A stretch of 30,114 nucleotides of DNA from Stentor coeruleus (lineage: Eukaryota; Ciliophora; Heterotrichea; Heterotrichida; Stentoridae): NCBI GenBank assembly GCA_001970955.1, contig MPUH01000903.1, forward strand, positions 1-30,114. Direction: 5' to 3'. The notes under the pieces are model-generated. The model searched no databases and was not told where the DNA came from. It saw nothing but the letters and a program-made list of their open reading frames with translations. This document shows positions 1-8,776 of this stretch, piece after piece. Position 1 is the stretch's first letter; each line of letters starts with the position of its first letter. Both the position numbers and the translations under genes were made by a program.

Positions 1-587
1 AGTACCTAAACTATGATCATAGTGAAGTAAATGTAATAGCTTATTTACTATTCGGAAAATAGGATTTGCTTTACATGCTAAAAAATTTCTAAAAAGTAAA
101 GAGAACTTTAATTCAATAAATCCAACACTTCAATTCATTTTTATATGATTTAAGGCATTCAAAAGATATTCTTAGAGTATAAATATCAAAAAATTATTTA
201 TAATTTTTTTTGATTACTTATTGAATTTAGATTTCAAGATTATCGCTGAGAAACTAAACGAATAAGAAAGAAATTTGAAAACTACTTACAACTATATACT
301 GAATAGATATTTTTGTATATGAAAGCATATCAATAAAAATACTGCAGAATACCTTTAAAAGATTAAAACTATAGTTAATATCTAATACCTAAATTAAACA
401 AGGATATTTGTATTAAAATATCAGACTTACTATGCTTGGATAAACTATTTTACTAATAAATATGAACAAAACATAAGGAAAAATTTTTTTTTGTGCTTAA
501 TTCCTAGCCGATATAACCAAATCTAAAAGATTTTTTTGTGCTTAAGCCTACTAATAATTATTAAATTTGAAAAAATATTAAATATAA
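1..587. other. AT-rich non-coding stretch
   Basis: I see no convincing reading frame on either strand. The only local structure is a short direct repeat, TTTTTTTGTGCTTAA, found near 486-500 and again near 531-545. There is no telomeric repeat at the window edge. Confidence 0.5.
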
Positions 588-990
588 ATGTAAAGTATTT
601 TGAAAGCCCTAGAGTAAGCTGCTGAGTATTATCTTGAGCATAAAAAAGAAGGAATCAGATTAGAAAAGTTAAATGCAAAATTGTGCACTTCAATCTTGAA
701 TTGGGTTCAAACAAATATATAATTATACATCCAAACCCTATGCAAAATAAAAGTTATACTTATCCGCTTTATCAAAATTTAGAAAAAGAATTACTAAATT
801 AGTTTATTGTACAATGCCAGTAATGGGTCTGAATAATTGGTATAATTCTATGACAAAAGCTCTCTAATGGCTAACTAACTTTAACTGATAAATTTAAATA
901 TCTAGAAAGGTGGCAGGAAGATTTCAAACAATAAAATCGATTGAAATACTAAAATGTCAAAGCATCAAGCAATTAGACAAAGATGTTACG
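588..990 (+). pseudogene. Decayed coding tract, family unknown
   Basis: An ATG at 588 sits in the same AATATAAATG-like context as intact genes here. Reading from it gives protein-like sequence rich in charged residues (for example EYYLEHKKEGIRLEKLN), but the frame contains TAA codons at 591, in the LE-stop-AAEYY segment and again near 717. Protein-like sequence then continues in other frames: NPMQNKSYTYPLYQNLEKEL from about 734, NNWYNSMTKAL from about 829, and KYLERWQEDFKQ from about 896. No 15- or 16-nt GT...AG intron that I can find repairs these shifts. I read this as a gene remnant with several stops and frameshifts. No family is recognised. A chance effect of AT-rich DNA remains possible. 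Confidence 0.35.
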
Positions 991-1089
991 TTAGTTAGAA
1001 ATTATCTTAATAAATTTCTTATTTACCCTATTAAGTACCCTCAAGCATGACATAGTGGTCACAATTTTACATAAAAGTTCCTATAAGAT

Positions 1090-1545
1090 AGTCTTAATTA
1101 TTACTATAAATATTAGCTTCTATTATGCTAATATACATATACTTAATTTTTCATCTAAAATCATAAAATCATGCCTATCTAAATTTTACAAGTTGAGCAG
1201 TACTCCATCTTAATCATCCTTCCATTAAATGGTACTCCAAAGTATTGTTTATCAATTTCACAAATTTTAAAGATTCATTATAGTCTTAGTCAAAAAGCCA
1301 TGTCTAAAGATTCTTTAGGAAAATGTGGAAGTTGTTTTAGCATATACTCAAGATCTCTAATCGACACATTAATATGAAAATACACTGAAGCACAGTCTAA
1401 TTAAAATTCATAATAGCAATTGCAAGCATTATCTTATAAGCATTTTTGTTGTACTCTTAAATATTATCTTCGGGTCAACAATCATACCAATAGATAAAAA
1501 AGCTCTTAAACTATAAACCCATAATAACTTTCCCACTACAAAAAA
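1090..1545 (-). pseudogene. Possible second decayed coding tract
   Basis: On the minus strand, protein-like segments follow each other in changing frames: IYWYDC, a stop, PEDNI, a stop, EYNKNAYKI, then CASVYFHINVSIRDLEYML continuing into KQLPHFPKESLDMAF, then YNESLK and DKQYFGVPFNGRMIKMEY. In-frame stops and at least two frame changes separate them. The plus strand of the same DNA has a 63-codon open frame (about 1183-1373) rich in hydrophobic residues and serine, as expected for the complement of a coding strand. No family is recognised. A CSTC string that resembles the start of a DHHC zinc motif is not followed by the rest of that motif. Confidence 0.25.
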
Positions 1546-1657
1546 ACACTGTTATTATCTAGCCAAATGCTCTAATCGATATAACTTTTCAATATTATAA
1601 CTATTATTTATTATATACACATTTTATATACAATATAAAAATAAGCATATTGATAAG

Positions 1658-2479
1658 TTACAAACTAATAACGATAACACTAATATTGTCTTGGCTACCA
1701 CATTTAACTGCATAACGGATCAATTCTGAAGCTATGTCTAAAGGTTCAAAGTTTTTATAAGCTAAAAGATCTGTTGGGGTTACAACATCCCATAAGCCAT
1801 CAGAAGCCAATACAAGCATAGTGTGACATGGAGTTAAGATTTTACGGGTTATAGTTGGCTCTGCTGATAGACCACTTGATTTGAGCATATGATCTCCTAA
1901 GCTCCGAGTCAGGGCTAATGTTCCACGAAGGCGACCACGAAAGATTGAACCTCCTGAGTTTTGGACTCTGAGCATTTCTGACCTGTCAGTAGCTTTGTGA
2001 TCATAACTTATTATCTCAGCAGTATTATTAGATAGTAATACTGCTGATGAATCTCCAACATTAGCCAAATAAAGTACTCGCTCTCTTTTTTCTTTTCTTA
2101 TAAGCGCAACTGTTGCTGTTGTCCCAACTTGAACATGTCCACAATTTTGTAACTCCATGTCAATGCTTTCAAATGAATCAACCAATGCACATTCTATATC
2201 GTTAGGGAACATTTTTATGTGTTTTTCTAGCTCTTCGTGAAGGCGGTCTTTACAATAAAGCATTGACTCTTTCCCCCCATGTCCATCAAAAATTGAGAAA
2301 TAACCTTGGTCAGAGTCGCCTAAATAAGGGTCAATTATCTTGTGTCCATCTTCCATATAAGTGCGAAAATGCCGATTTGAATACTCTTTGTAGGCATAGG
2401 CCATTACGCTATTCCCGACTTTTGAGTATTCTTCTTCAAGTTTTTCTAGGACAGAGAGAGAATTTTTGTAAGCACTCAT
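1658..2479 (-). CDS. PP2C-family Ser/Thr protein phosphatase (PPM)
   Basis: This is a metal-dependent serine/threonine phosphatase that removes phosphate from target proteins, probably cytosolic. At 273 aa it is essentially a bare PP2C catalytic domain. The expected motifs appear in order: RTYMED (39-44), DGHGG (65-69) supplying metal-binding Asp and Gly, GTTA (119-122), ANVGDS (139-144), GTLALTRSLGD (186-196), ASDGLWD (225-231) and QDNISV (263-268). All core acidic metal ligands look present, so activity is expected. There is no signal peptide, membrane segment or regulatory extension. The ATG lies only 31 nt after the stop of the LRR gene on the same strand, so promoter space is minimal. 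The stop is TAA. The family call is firm; the substrate is unknown. Confidence 0.95.
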   Translation of the reverse strand: MSAYKNSLSVLEKLEEEYSKVGNSVMAYAYKEYSNRHFRTYMEDGHKIIDPYLGDSDQGYFSIFDGHGGKESMLYCKDRLHEELEKHIKMFPNDIECALVDSFESIDMELQNCGHVQVGTTATVALIRKEKRERVLYLANVGDSSAVLLSNNTAEIISYDHKATDRSEMLRVQNSGGSIFRGRLRGTLALTRSLGDHMLKSSGLSAEPTITRKILTPCHTMLVLASDGLWDVVTPTDLLAYKNFEPLDIASELIRYAVKCGSQDNISVIVISL

Positions 2480-2510
2480 AAATTATCATTAACTAATTTT
2501 AAAAGAGAGA

Positions 2511-3494
2511 TTATAATAAGATCTCTGTAGATGAACTTGCAAAACTTAGAGCTTTTCGGTATTCGCTAACATTGCATCCAATCAAGCTTAAGTGTTTCAT
2601 CTTAATTTTCGGCAACACTTCACATAGGACCTGAGCACTTTTTGGTCCGAGAAAATTGTGGTCAAGAACTAAAACTTCAAGGTTCTTTAAAGATACTAGC
2701 AAAGGCGCTAATAATATTATATGTGAATCTTCTAATCCAACATTTTCTAAACTTATCTCCCTTATGCCAAAAGGAAGCTTAGATACAACATTATTCCCCC
2801 CTTCTTTCATTAAAAAATTGTTCCCAGCTTTTAGTACTTGCAGAAAAGGAAGACTTTCAATACATTTGCCTATATAATAACTTCCTGATATTGAAATTTG
2901 ATTATGATGTATATCAAGGTATATAAGTTTTGGTAAATGGTTTATTATGTTAGAAAGCATTCTAACCCCAAGGTCACCTATTTTATTTTCCCTTAAACTT
3001 AATACTTTTAAGTTGCGTAGGTTAACTAATCCACCACATATAAGTATCATTCCACTACCTTCTAATTGTGCATTGTCTAAAATCAATGTTTCAAGTCTCA
3101 TCAGTTTTTCAATAGCCCCAGCTAGTTTTTCAGCTCCGTATGAGCCAATATTATTATGACTTAAATCTAAGGTTATCAGCTTAAAGAAATTGGATAAAGT
3201 TTTTGAAAAATTAGTCCAATTCTCAGGACCCAGATTTGTGGCTGATAAAAGTAAAGAGGATATATGTGTATAGCTCATCAAAATTGTATCCAGAACTGCA
3301 GACCCATCTTCTCCTAAATCTTTATTTCGTAAGTCTATAAGAGTAATTGAATCTGTTTGGTGTGAAATTGCAAGTTCTGCTAATTTTAATAAACTTGGAC
3401 TCATGGTATCTAAATTTATACCATCTGATATAATAGCTTTACTGTTCAAAGTGGGTTCATTCAAGTGAGTATGACAGCATTTACAATTTCCCAT
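2511..3494 (-). CDS. Leucine-rich repeat protein with N-terminal acylation signal
   Basis: The protein has 327 aa. It starts MGNCKCC: Gly2 fits N-myristoylation and Cys4, Cys6 and Cys7 fit palmitoylation, so membrane anchoring is likely. From about residue 45 to 320 there are roughly 28-residue leucine-rich repeats of the ribonuclease-inhibitor/NLRC type, with L..L.L..N cores such as LITLDLSHNNIG (106-117), LKVLSLRENKIG (162-173), LIYLDIHHNQIS (190-201) and LEVLVLDHNFLG (272-283). No other domain is visible, so it is probably a binding scaffold with no enzyme activity of its own. It lies head-to-tail with the PP2C gene, 31 nt apart; a functional link is only inference. The start is supported by the acylation signal at the extreme N-terminus. 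Confidence 0.9.
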   Translation of the reverse strand: MGNCKCCHTHLNEPTLNSKAIISDGINLDTMSPSLLKLAELAISHQTDSITLIDLRNKDLGEDGSAVLDTILMSYTHISSLLLSATNLGPENWTNFSKTLSNFFKLITLDLSHNNIGSYGAEKLAGAIEKLMRLETLILDNAQLEGSGMILICGGLVNLRNLKVLSLRENKIGDLGVRMLSNIINHLPKLIYLDIHHNQISISGSYYIGKCIESLPFLQVLKAGNNFLMKEGGNNVVSKLPFGIREISLENVGLEDSHIILLAPLLVSLKNLEVLVLDHNFLGPKSAQVLCEVLPKIKMKHLSLIGCNVSEYRKALSFASSSTEILL

Positions 3495-3547
3495 TCTCTC
3501 AATCTGTATTTTATATTTAAACGGTTTAAAGATAACTAATTAACTAT

Positions 3548-3712
3548 TTACAATAAGTTCAGATTCTCTATCACAAATGATATTCTGCCTAATCGAGAAT
3601 CCTTTTTAACTTTTTTCAAACAATGCTTCCCATTAAAAAACTTTGGCCTAACTTCTTCAGGTATCCCAGTGATCAAATCTTCAACACAAATTTCTTCAGT
3701 ATTTTTGTACAT
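3548..3712 (-). CDS. Small hypothetical protein, start uncertain
   Basis: The first in-frame ATG (3712) gives a 54-residue protein with coding-like composition, for example EDLITGIPEEVRPKFF, and a basic middle (KKVKKDSRLGR). The frame stays open upstream to about 3795 and that part also looks coding, but it has no ATG. Further upstream an in-phase ATG is separated by TGA and TAA, and no GT...AG intron removes them. It may therefore be an internal start, a gene with a missed 5' exon, or a damaged gene. The stop is 53 nt before the LRR start codon on the same strand. No family is recognised. Confidence 0.4.
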   Translation of the reverse strand: MYKNTEEICVEDLITGIPEEVRPKFFNGKHCLKKVKKDSRLGRISFVIENLNLL

Positions 3713-3971
3713 CTTATTAATGTTTTTTGACCTATTTTCTGAAGAGCTTTCTATTCTCAAAGGATGCTCTTTCAATGGTTTTAAAATTTTACTTTAAATT
3801 CATTTTCCCATCAATATATGCATGTAAAAAATATAGATTTTACCTTGGTTCTTATTAAGAATCCTAGGCTCAAATTTCTAAGGGATTCTATATAGCTCAA
3901 GTGCTTTTATTTGACTCGGTATTAATTTTTAGCTTTATCTAAAATCCATGACAAATTGTTTAAGTATTTCT

Positions 3972-4181
3972 TCAGTGATTTGTAATGGAGGAACTGGGTT
4001 CAACATTTTGTGGTAGGAATAGTGGATTAGGTATTGAAAAACTAATAGTAGGCATAGATATTTTGAAAATGCTCTCAAGTTTATCAGCATATTCATAAAA
4101 CCTGCTAATCCCTGATGGAACAACTGACTGGAATTGATGATTTTTTTCATCTTCACTAATTTTCAGGCGCTTAATGGGCAT
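3972..4181 (-). CDS. Small hypothetical protein, possibly frameshifted
   Basis: The ATG at 4181 opens a 69-residue frame beginning MPIKRLKISEDEK and ending with TGA. The sequence looks coding through about residue 60. In the +1 frame the last stretch reads PLQITEEILKQFVMDFR up to a TAA at 3935, which looks at least as good as the in-frame ending. A 16-nt intron would join the two, but I find no GT...AG pair of that length here. Either the short 69-aa form is real, or one base has been lost or gained and the true product ends at 3935. No family is recognised. Confidence 0.35.
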   Translation of the reverse strand: MPIKRLKISEDEKNHQFQSVVPSGISRFYEYADKLESIFKISMPTISFSIPNPLFLPQNVEPSSSITNH

Positions 4182-4403
4182 GATTCAAATTATTTAGCCC
4201 TATATTTTTATATCGCCCCTGTCTAATATATATATTGCACTATATCCTTATATAATATCCCATATTACTATATACCACCTTGCATTTGCGCATAAATCTA
4301 TATTACTATACACTGCATTCATAATTATATTCAAAAGAGTCATTTTACTCTACAATTACTTATATTTAAAATTAAAAACTAGCATATCTTCTTCGCTACA
4401 TAC
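4182..4403. other. AT-rich spacer with imperfect short repeats
   Basis: Imperfect TATATTACTATA-like units recur around 4262-4275 and 4298-4312, among TATA-rich runs. The + strand is C-rich and G-poor towards 4510, matching the 3' flank pattern of other minus-strand genes here. No gene is seen. Confidence 0.4.
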
Positions 4404-4481
4404 TCAAATACACCTTCTATAATCTTCATCTAGTTTAGGAAATTCTATTTCACCTTTGGTTTTCTTTTTTTGAGTATCCAT
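4404..4481 (-). CDS. Very short lysine-rich ORF downstream of WDR7
   Basis: An ATG at 4481 begins a 25-residue frame, MDTQKKKTKGEIEFPKLDED and then YRRCI, ending in TGA. It lies just past the WDR7 stop, in the same frame but after a TAG and a run of TAA codons. The composition is coding-like. A 16-nt GTATTTGAGTATGTAG that could be an intron overlaps the stop and would give a 28-residue product. It may be a micropeptide, a remnant or chance. Confidence 0.15.
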   Translation of the reverse strand: MDTQKKKTKGEIEFPKLDEDYRRCI

Positions 4482-4514
4482 TACGGCTTTGGGAAGAGTT
4501 TATTATTATTAAAC

Positions 4515-7500
4515 CTAAACTTTTATTAAATATCGATTCGCATCTTCTCTTGTTAAAAAAATTCTATCATCTTGTGTCCAGTTTAATCGAACCATATCTA
4601 AAAATTTTCTATAATTGCATTGAGATGTTGATAATATTTGGAGTGTGAATGATTTAATTGCCTGGCCTGGGTGGCTGCCGATTAAGTCTTGTATAAATCC
4701 GGTTTTCAGTTTCCAGATTTTCACGCTGCTATCAATTGCACTGTACGATGCGATTAAGTTTCCATTTTTTTCGAATTCTACAGCACAGACTGGACCTGTA
4801 TGTCCTTTAAGTATTTTCCATTGACTAGCAGTTTTGAGGTCATAAATCACAACCAAGTTGTCCATTGTACCAATTGCAAGTCTTTGTTTAACCTGACAAA
4901 ATGCAACCATAGGGAGTTTGACAATTAAAGTTTTGAGTGTATGACTAGCTTTATCCATAGTAGTCTTCCTAAGCATAGGATTATGTGGGTTAAGTGTCCT
5001 GACAATAAGCTCAATAACTGCTGGTAGAAACGCTACAATTTCCTCATACTTTTTCTCAATAAACAAATCTAAAACTCTGATACAAGCAGCAGGATAATTC
5101 GGGTCAATATCCATATTCTCAATTTCCAAAGTCAGAATTTCTATAAAATTCAAAAAATCACTTACCGCTATATGCATAATCGCTTTAAAAAAAGTATCCC
5201 TAAATTGTTGTCCTTCTTTACACCCATATAAAAGTAACTCTTTTACTATATCTTTGACCTCATCATTGGATAATCCATTTCTCCAAAACTTCATCCCTTT
5301 ACCTAATATATGCGCTGCTGTTATAATATATCCTTCAGAATCTGTATTTAACATGCATCTTAAAGATTTTAATATTAGTGGAATTGTTTCTTTTTTCGTT
5401 TGTTTTAATTCTATAGCAATATTCCCAAGCAAACATGAGCATAATGCTTCCATTAACCCAACATAACTTCTGTTAAGACCTTTGTTATGAGAATTTTCCC
5501 ATATTGACCATTGCTCTTCTATGAATCCACCAATTATTTCAAGAAATCTTTGTTTGTGTTTGAGGTCTAGAAAGGAAATATTGTCTTGGAGAATGTGACG
5601 GGATGTTGTCAGGCCGGATAGAGCTTGTAAGGCTAGCACAGGGAGGAATGGGACTTTGAAATCATCGGCTTCATGAGCTTGAGAGAGAAGGTGGGCTGTA
5701 ACATTTCTTGAAGTCTTTTTAGTTTTTGAAGGAATGAAACGTCCTAGTGCGTTTAATAAACTGCAGCCAGCAGACATGACCAAAGCAGTTATGTAAGGAG
5801 AAATCTCAAAATTTGTTTTTTCACTTGCTAACGTAAAGCTCATAGCATTATCAACACCTATAGTACCAATATTTGCTTTAACAATCGGCTGATACATTTT
5901 TATTAGATCATCAATTCTTTCCATCATTCCTTCATGAGCTTTACACCCAGGATTCCAACAACTAAGCAAACTAACTATATATTCCAATTGTACAGAAGGG
6001 CTTTCAACAGCCATCATTTTTTTAATAATTTGCATAACATTAACCAACAACAAAGGTACTTGAAGGTTCCCAATACTTACTGTTGATACTTTTAAAGCTG
6101 CACTTGTAGAAAATGGAAACAGTTGTCTTAAGTTAAACATTGTAACCTTCTGTTTTGGTGAAGTCTCCTCAACAACCTCACTAAAAGTCTCTGTACCAAC
6201 TCTATTTCTTATGGGTTTTCTTATAAGTAAAAATATATCAGCTCCTTCCATAATTCTTTCTAAAACATTAGATTCAGCATTAAATATATATAATTGCTCG
6301 TTTTCTGAAAGGATATATAAGTAATTTAATGAGCTTAAATAATAGGCTTCTTTAGCATTGCTGGCAATAGGAGAAAAAAAGCCTAAGATTTGCCCTAAAG
6401 ATAAAGATACAAGAATTATGGATAGATCTTTTCCTTGCCCTAATAACAAATCTGGACTTTCTAAAGGTTTTTCTTCACGAATTCCTTCAACTCTTATGAT
6501 TTTCGATATGCTACCAAAAAAATATTCTATAGTTTTCAAAGGCTTCTTACATTTAGGCTTTTTGCTCTGGGAATTTGAATAGTTTATATGCGCTGAACGT
6601 CTTTTAAAACGATCTCTGTTAGGGATTTCATCTTGAACTTGTATCAAATGCCCTGTTTCAAGCTCCCATAAACACATAAGATGACTTTTACAGCAACTTA
6701 TCATTTTATCTGATTTTATATAAATGCAAGTTATTGCTGATGAATGCTGGTGGTAGCATTGAATTGATTGAAGAGGGTGAAAAGGACATACATATATGCG
6801 TCCTGTTGATGTACCAATTATATACAATGGCCATTCTGAAGTTAAATATGTTAATGAGCAGGTTATAAATTCATTAGCTTTTAAGAGATGTTGTACTGTC
6901 ATATCAGCAAAATTGTGAAATGACATAGTTTTGAAACTTAAAGGGATTTTATGTCCTGAGTAAAGATTTAGATTGTATTCGTATAATGATGAATTTTTAT
7001 AGCCGTAGATATTTTCAGAATAATGATTGATTATGGTAAATGATAGGTCGATAAAACTTGGCTGTTGTTTTATTAGATGGGAAATATTGTGGATTTTAAT
7101 TGATGCTATGGAAATATTTTTACTTGGGAAAGGGTCTTTGGGAATAAGAAATTCATAGACTGAGATTGGGTCAAGGGTTAGGATACTGGTTTTGTTTAAA
7201 ATGACGATGCTGGATTCATAAAAAATTTGATGAATGCTATTATCTTCAATAAATGCAAACTCATTAACACCTTCTGTGATAAATATTTTTAAATAAATCC
7301 TTAGCCCATGGTTGACTTTTATTATAAATATGTTTTCGTCATCAGAAATTAATAGATCCTGAGGCTCTTCATTAGTGCTATAAACAATAGAAGCATCTCT
7401 ATTGATTTTAGGCAATTTATTTTCATCGAAAAAATAATTATCTATTAATGACAAAGAAAATTCACATAATTTGCCGTTTATATCAATAGCCCAAAGTTTA

Positions 7501-8060
7501 TCAGAATAATTACTCACAACTTTGACAATTGACCCACTCATACAAAGTGAGCATATAAATTCCATAGACCACAAGTCAATAATTAAAATTTCATTCCACT
7601 CACCAAATATTGCTAAAAATTGTTTTTGATTATTAGTTTCTTTAGGTCTAGTATTTATGTTTTTATCTTTTACTGCATTTTTTCCTACTGTAGCAAGGTG
7701 GGTGAAATTGTAATTTGGTAGCAAAGTTGAAGATGAGCTGCTTGTACACCTTCCATCTTCTAAATCCCACACACGGATTTTATTATCTCTATGAAGACTT
7801 ACTATTGAAATCTCAGTACCAACTAGTTCTGGTATTGGACCTGTAGCAAAAGATAAATCCAAGCATGCTGAGACTTTGCCAATTGTGCATATTATTCGAG
7901 GGATAAAATTTTTTGTTGCTAATTTCCAGATACAAAGTTCACCAGATTCACTTCCTGTTACGATATTATTGTTATAAACTTTCATACACGTGATTTTATG
8001 TTCAGGCTCTGGGCTGCTTTTATTCCAAAATACAAATGGAAGTACTAGTGGAGTTTCCAT
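4515..8060 (-). CDS. WDR7: WDR7 / rabconnectin-3 beta-like WD40-HEAT protein
   Basis: At 1181 aa this is the longest gene in the window. The N-terminus (LVLPFVFWNK, residues 5-14, then VTGSESGELCIWKL) matches the start of WDR7, which opens LVLPIVLW followed by a WD40 repeat. Further WD-like repeats follow to about residue 500; a helical HEAT-like middle covers roughly 650-1050; the C-terminus returns to WD repeats (VVIYDLKTASQW, KGHTGPVCAVEF) and ends with a WDR7-like tail (RLNWTQDDRIFLT). In animals WDR7 pairs with DMXL proteins in the rabconnectin-3 complex, which promotes assembly of the vacuolar proton pump on endosomal membranes. The same role here is inference. It is shorter than human WDR7 (about 1490 aa). 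No intron is visible. The stop is TAG. Other WD40-HEAT proteins are the main alternative. Confidence 0.85.
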   Translation of the reverse strand: METPLVLPFVFWNKSSPEPEHKITCMKVYNNNIVTGSESGELCIWKLATKNFIPRIICTIGKVSACLDLSFATGPIPELVGTEISIVSLHRDNKIRVWDLEDGRCTSSSSSTLLPNYNFTHLATVGKNAVKDKNINTRPKETNNQKQFLAIFGEWNEILIIDLWSMEFICSLCMSGSIVKVVSNYSDKLWAIDINGKLCEFSLSLIDNYFFDENKLPKINRDASIVYSTNEEPQDLLISDDENIFIIKVNHGLRIYLKIFITEGVNEFAFIEDNSIHQIFYESSIVILNKTSILTLDPISVYEFLIPKDPFPSKNISIASIKIHNISHLIKQQPSFIDLSFTIINHYSENIYGYKNSSLYEYNLNLYSGHKIPLSFKTMSFHNFADMTVQHLLKANEFITCSLTYLTSEWPLYIIGTSTGRIYVCPFHPLQSIQCYHQHSSAITCIYIKSDKMISCCKSHLMCLWELETGHLIQVQDEIPNRDRFKRRSAHINYSNSQSKKPKCKKPLKTIEYFFGSISKIIRVEGIREEKPLESPDLLLGQGKDLSIILVSLSLGQILGFFSPIASNAKEAYYLSSLNYLYILSENEQLYIFNAESNVLERIMEGADIFLLIRKPIRNRVGTETFSEVVEETSPKQKVTMFNLRQLFPFSTSAALKVSTVSIGNLQVPLLLVNVMQIIKKMMAVESPSVQLEYIVSLLSCWNPGCKAHEGMMERIDDLIKMYQPIVKANIGTIGVDNAMSFTLASEKTNFEISPYITALVMSAGCSLLNALGRFIPSKTKKTSRNVTAHLLSQAHEADDFKVPFLPVLALQALSGLTTSRHILQDNISFLDLKHKQRFLEIIGGFIEEQWSIWENSHNKGLNRSYVGLMEALCSCLLGNIAIELKQTKKETIPLILKSLRCMLNTDSEGYIITAAHILGKGMKFWRNGLSNDEVKDIVKELLLYGCKEGQQFRDTFFKAIMHIAVSDFLNFIEILTLEIENMDIDPNYPAACIRVLDLFIEKKYEEIVAFLPAVIELIVRTLNPHNPMLRKTTMDKASHTLKTLIVKLPMVAFCQVKQRLAIGTMDNLVVIYDLKTASQWKILKGHTGPVCAVEFEKNGNLIASYSAIDSSVKIWKLKTGFIQDLIGSHPGQAIKSFTLQILSTSQCNYRKFLDMVRLNWTQDDRIFLTREDANRYLIKV

Positions 8061-8776
8061 TAGAGGATTTTATATAACTTTAGTATATGGAATGAAAAAA
8101 AAAGAGCATTAAGATATAGCGTTTGATGCTAGGATGATGAGTAAGATAATCATAAGGATTTAATATGCAAAAATTATTTGATATGAATTCTCTACCTTAT
8201 ATGTGATGCAAAATTATTATAAATATGAAAGAAAGTTTTGGTTGTAAGGAAATATTTATAGTTAAAATAGTAAGCAGCAACCCGATGATTTTAGTATTCT
8301 GCAAAATAAATACTGTACAAATATTAAAATATATGTAAAGTTAACTTTATTTATTAATTGTAAGCTATAAAAACTGTAAAAAAAAATTAATCAACACTAA
8401 AACTATATCTCCAAATAGCCAGTTTGAAAATCTTAACTTTCATTATAATTAACAAAATCACTCCTTTCTTCTAATTATCTCAATGCCTTAACTTAAAAAA
8501 ACTTTCTAAACCCTTTCCCTAATCTAAATTTTTATTTTTCTTTATATATCCTTCAAAATCTATTTATCTCATAAGTCCTTACATCACCCTATTACAAAAT
8601 TTCCTCACTAAATCCTAAAAGGACAATATTTCACAATCTCACAATAAACCCCACAAAAATATTTCTTCACTATACTAAAACCTAGAGACTTTGATTTTTA
8701 CAAAATACTCATTAATCTTTCAGTAAAAAATCTTGATAATCAGCATCCTTAACCCAATATTATTAAGTTATAAAAA
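8061..8776. promoter_or_regulatory. Divergent spacer between WDR7 (-) and NEK kinase (+)
   Basis: No gene is seen. The composition switches: about 8061-8300 is G-bearing and C-poor on the + strand, while about 8400-8776 is C-rich and nearly G-free. Read on each gene's own strand, both promoter halves are C-rich and G-poor. No clear TATA box or factor site could be assigned. Confidence 0.45.

Noticed and set aside
1180..1200. CSTC string on the minus strand suggesting a DHHC palmitoyltransferase
   Set aside because: The following Pro/His/Cys pattern and the DHHC motif are not found in any frame nearby.
2263..2481. Plus-strand ORF over the PP2C gene
   Set aside because: It lies antisense to conserved PP2C motifs and has no protein-like features of its own.
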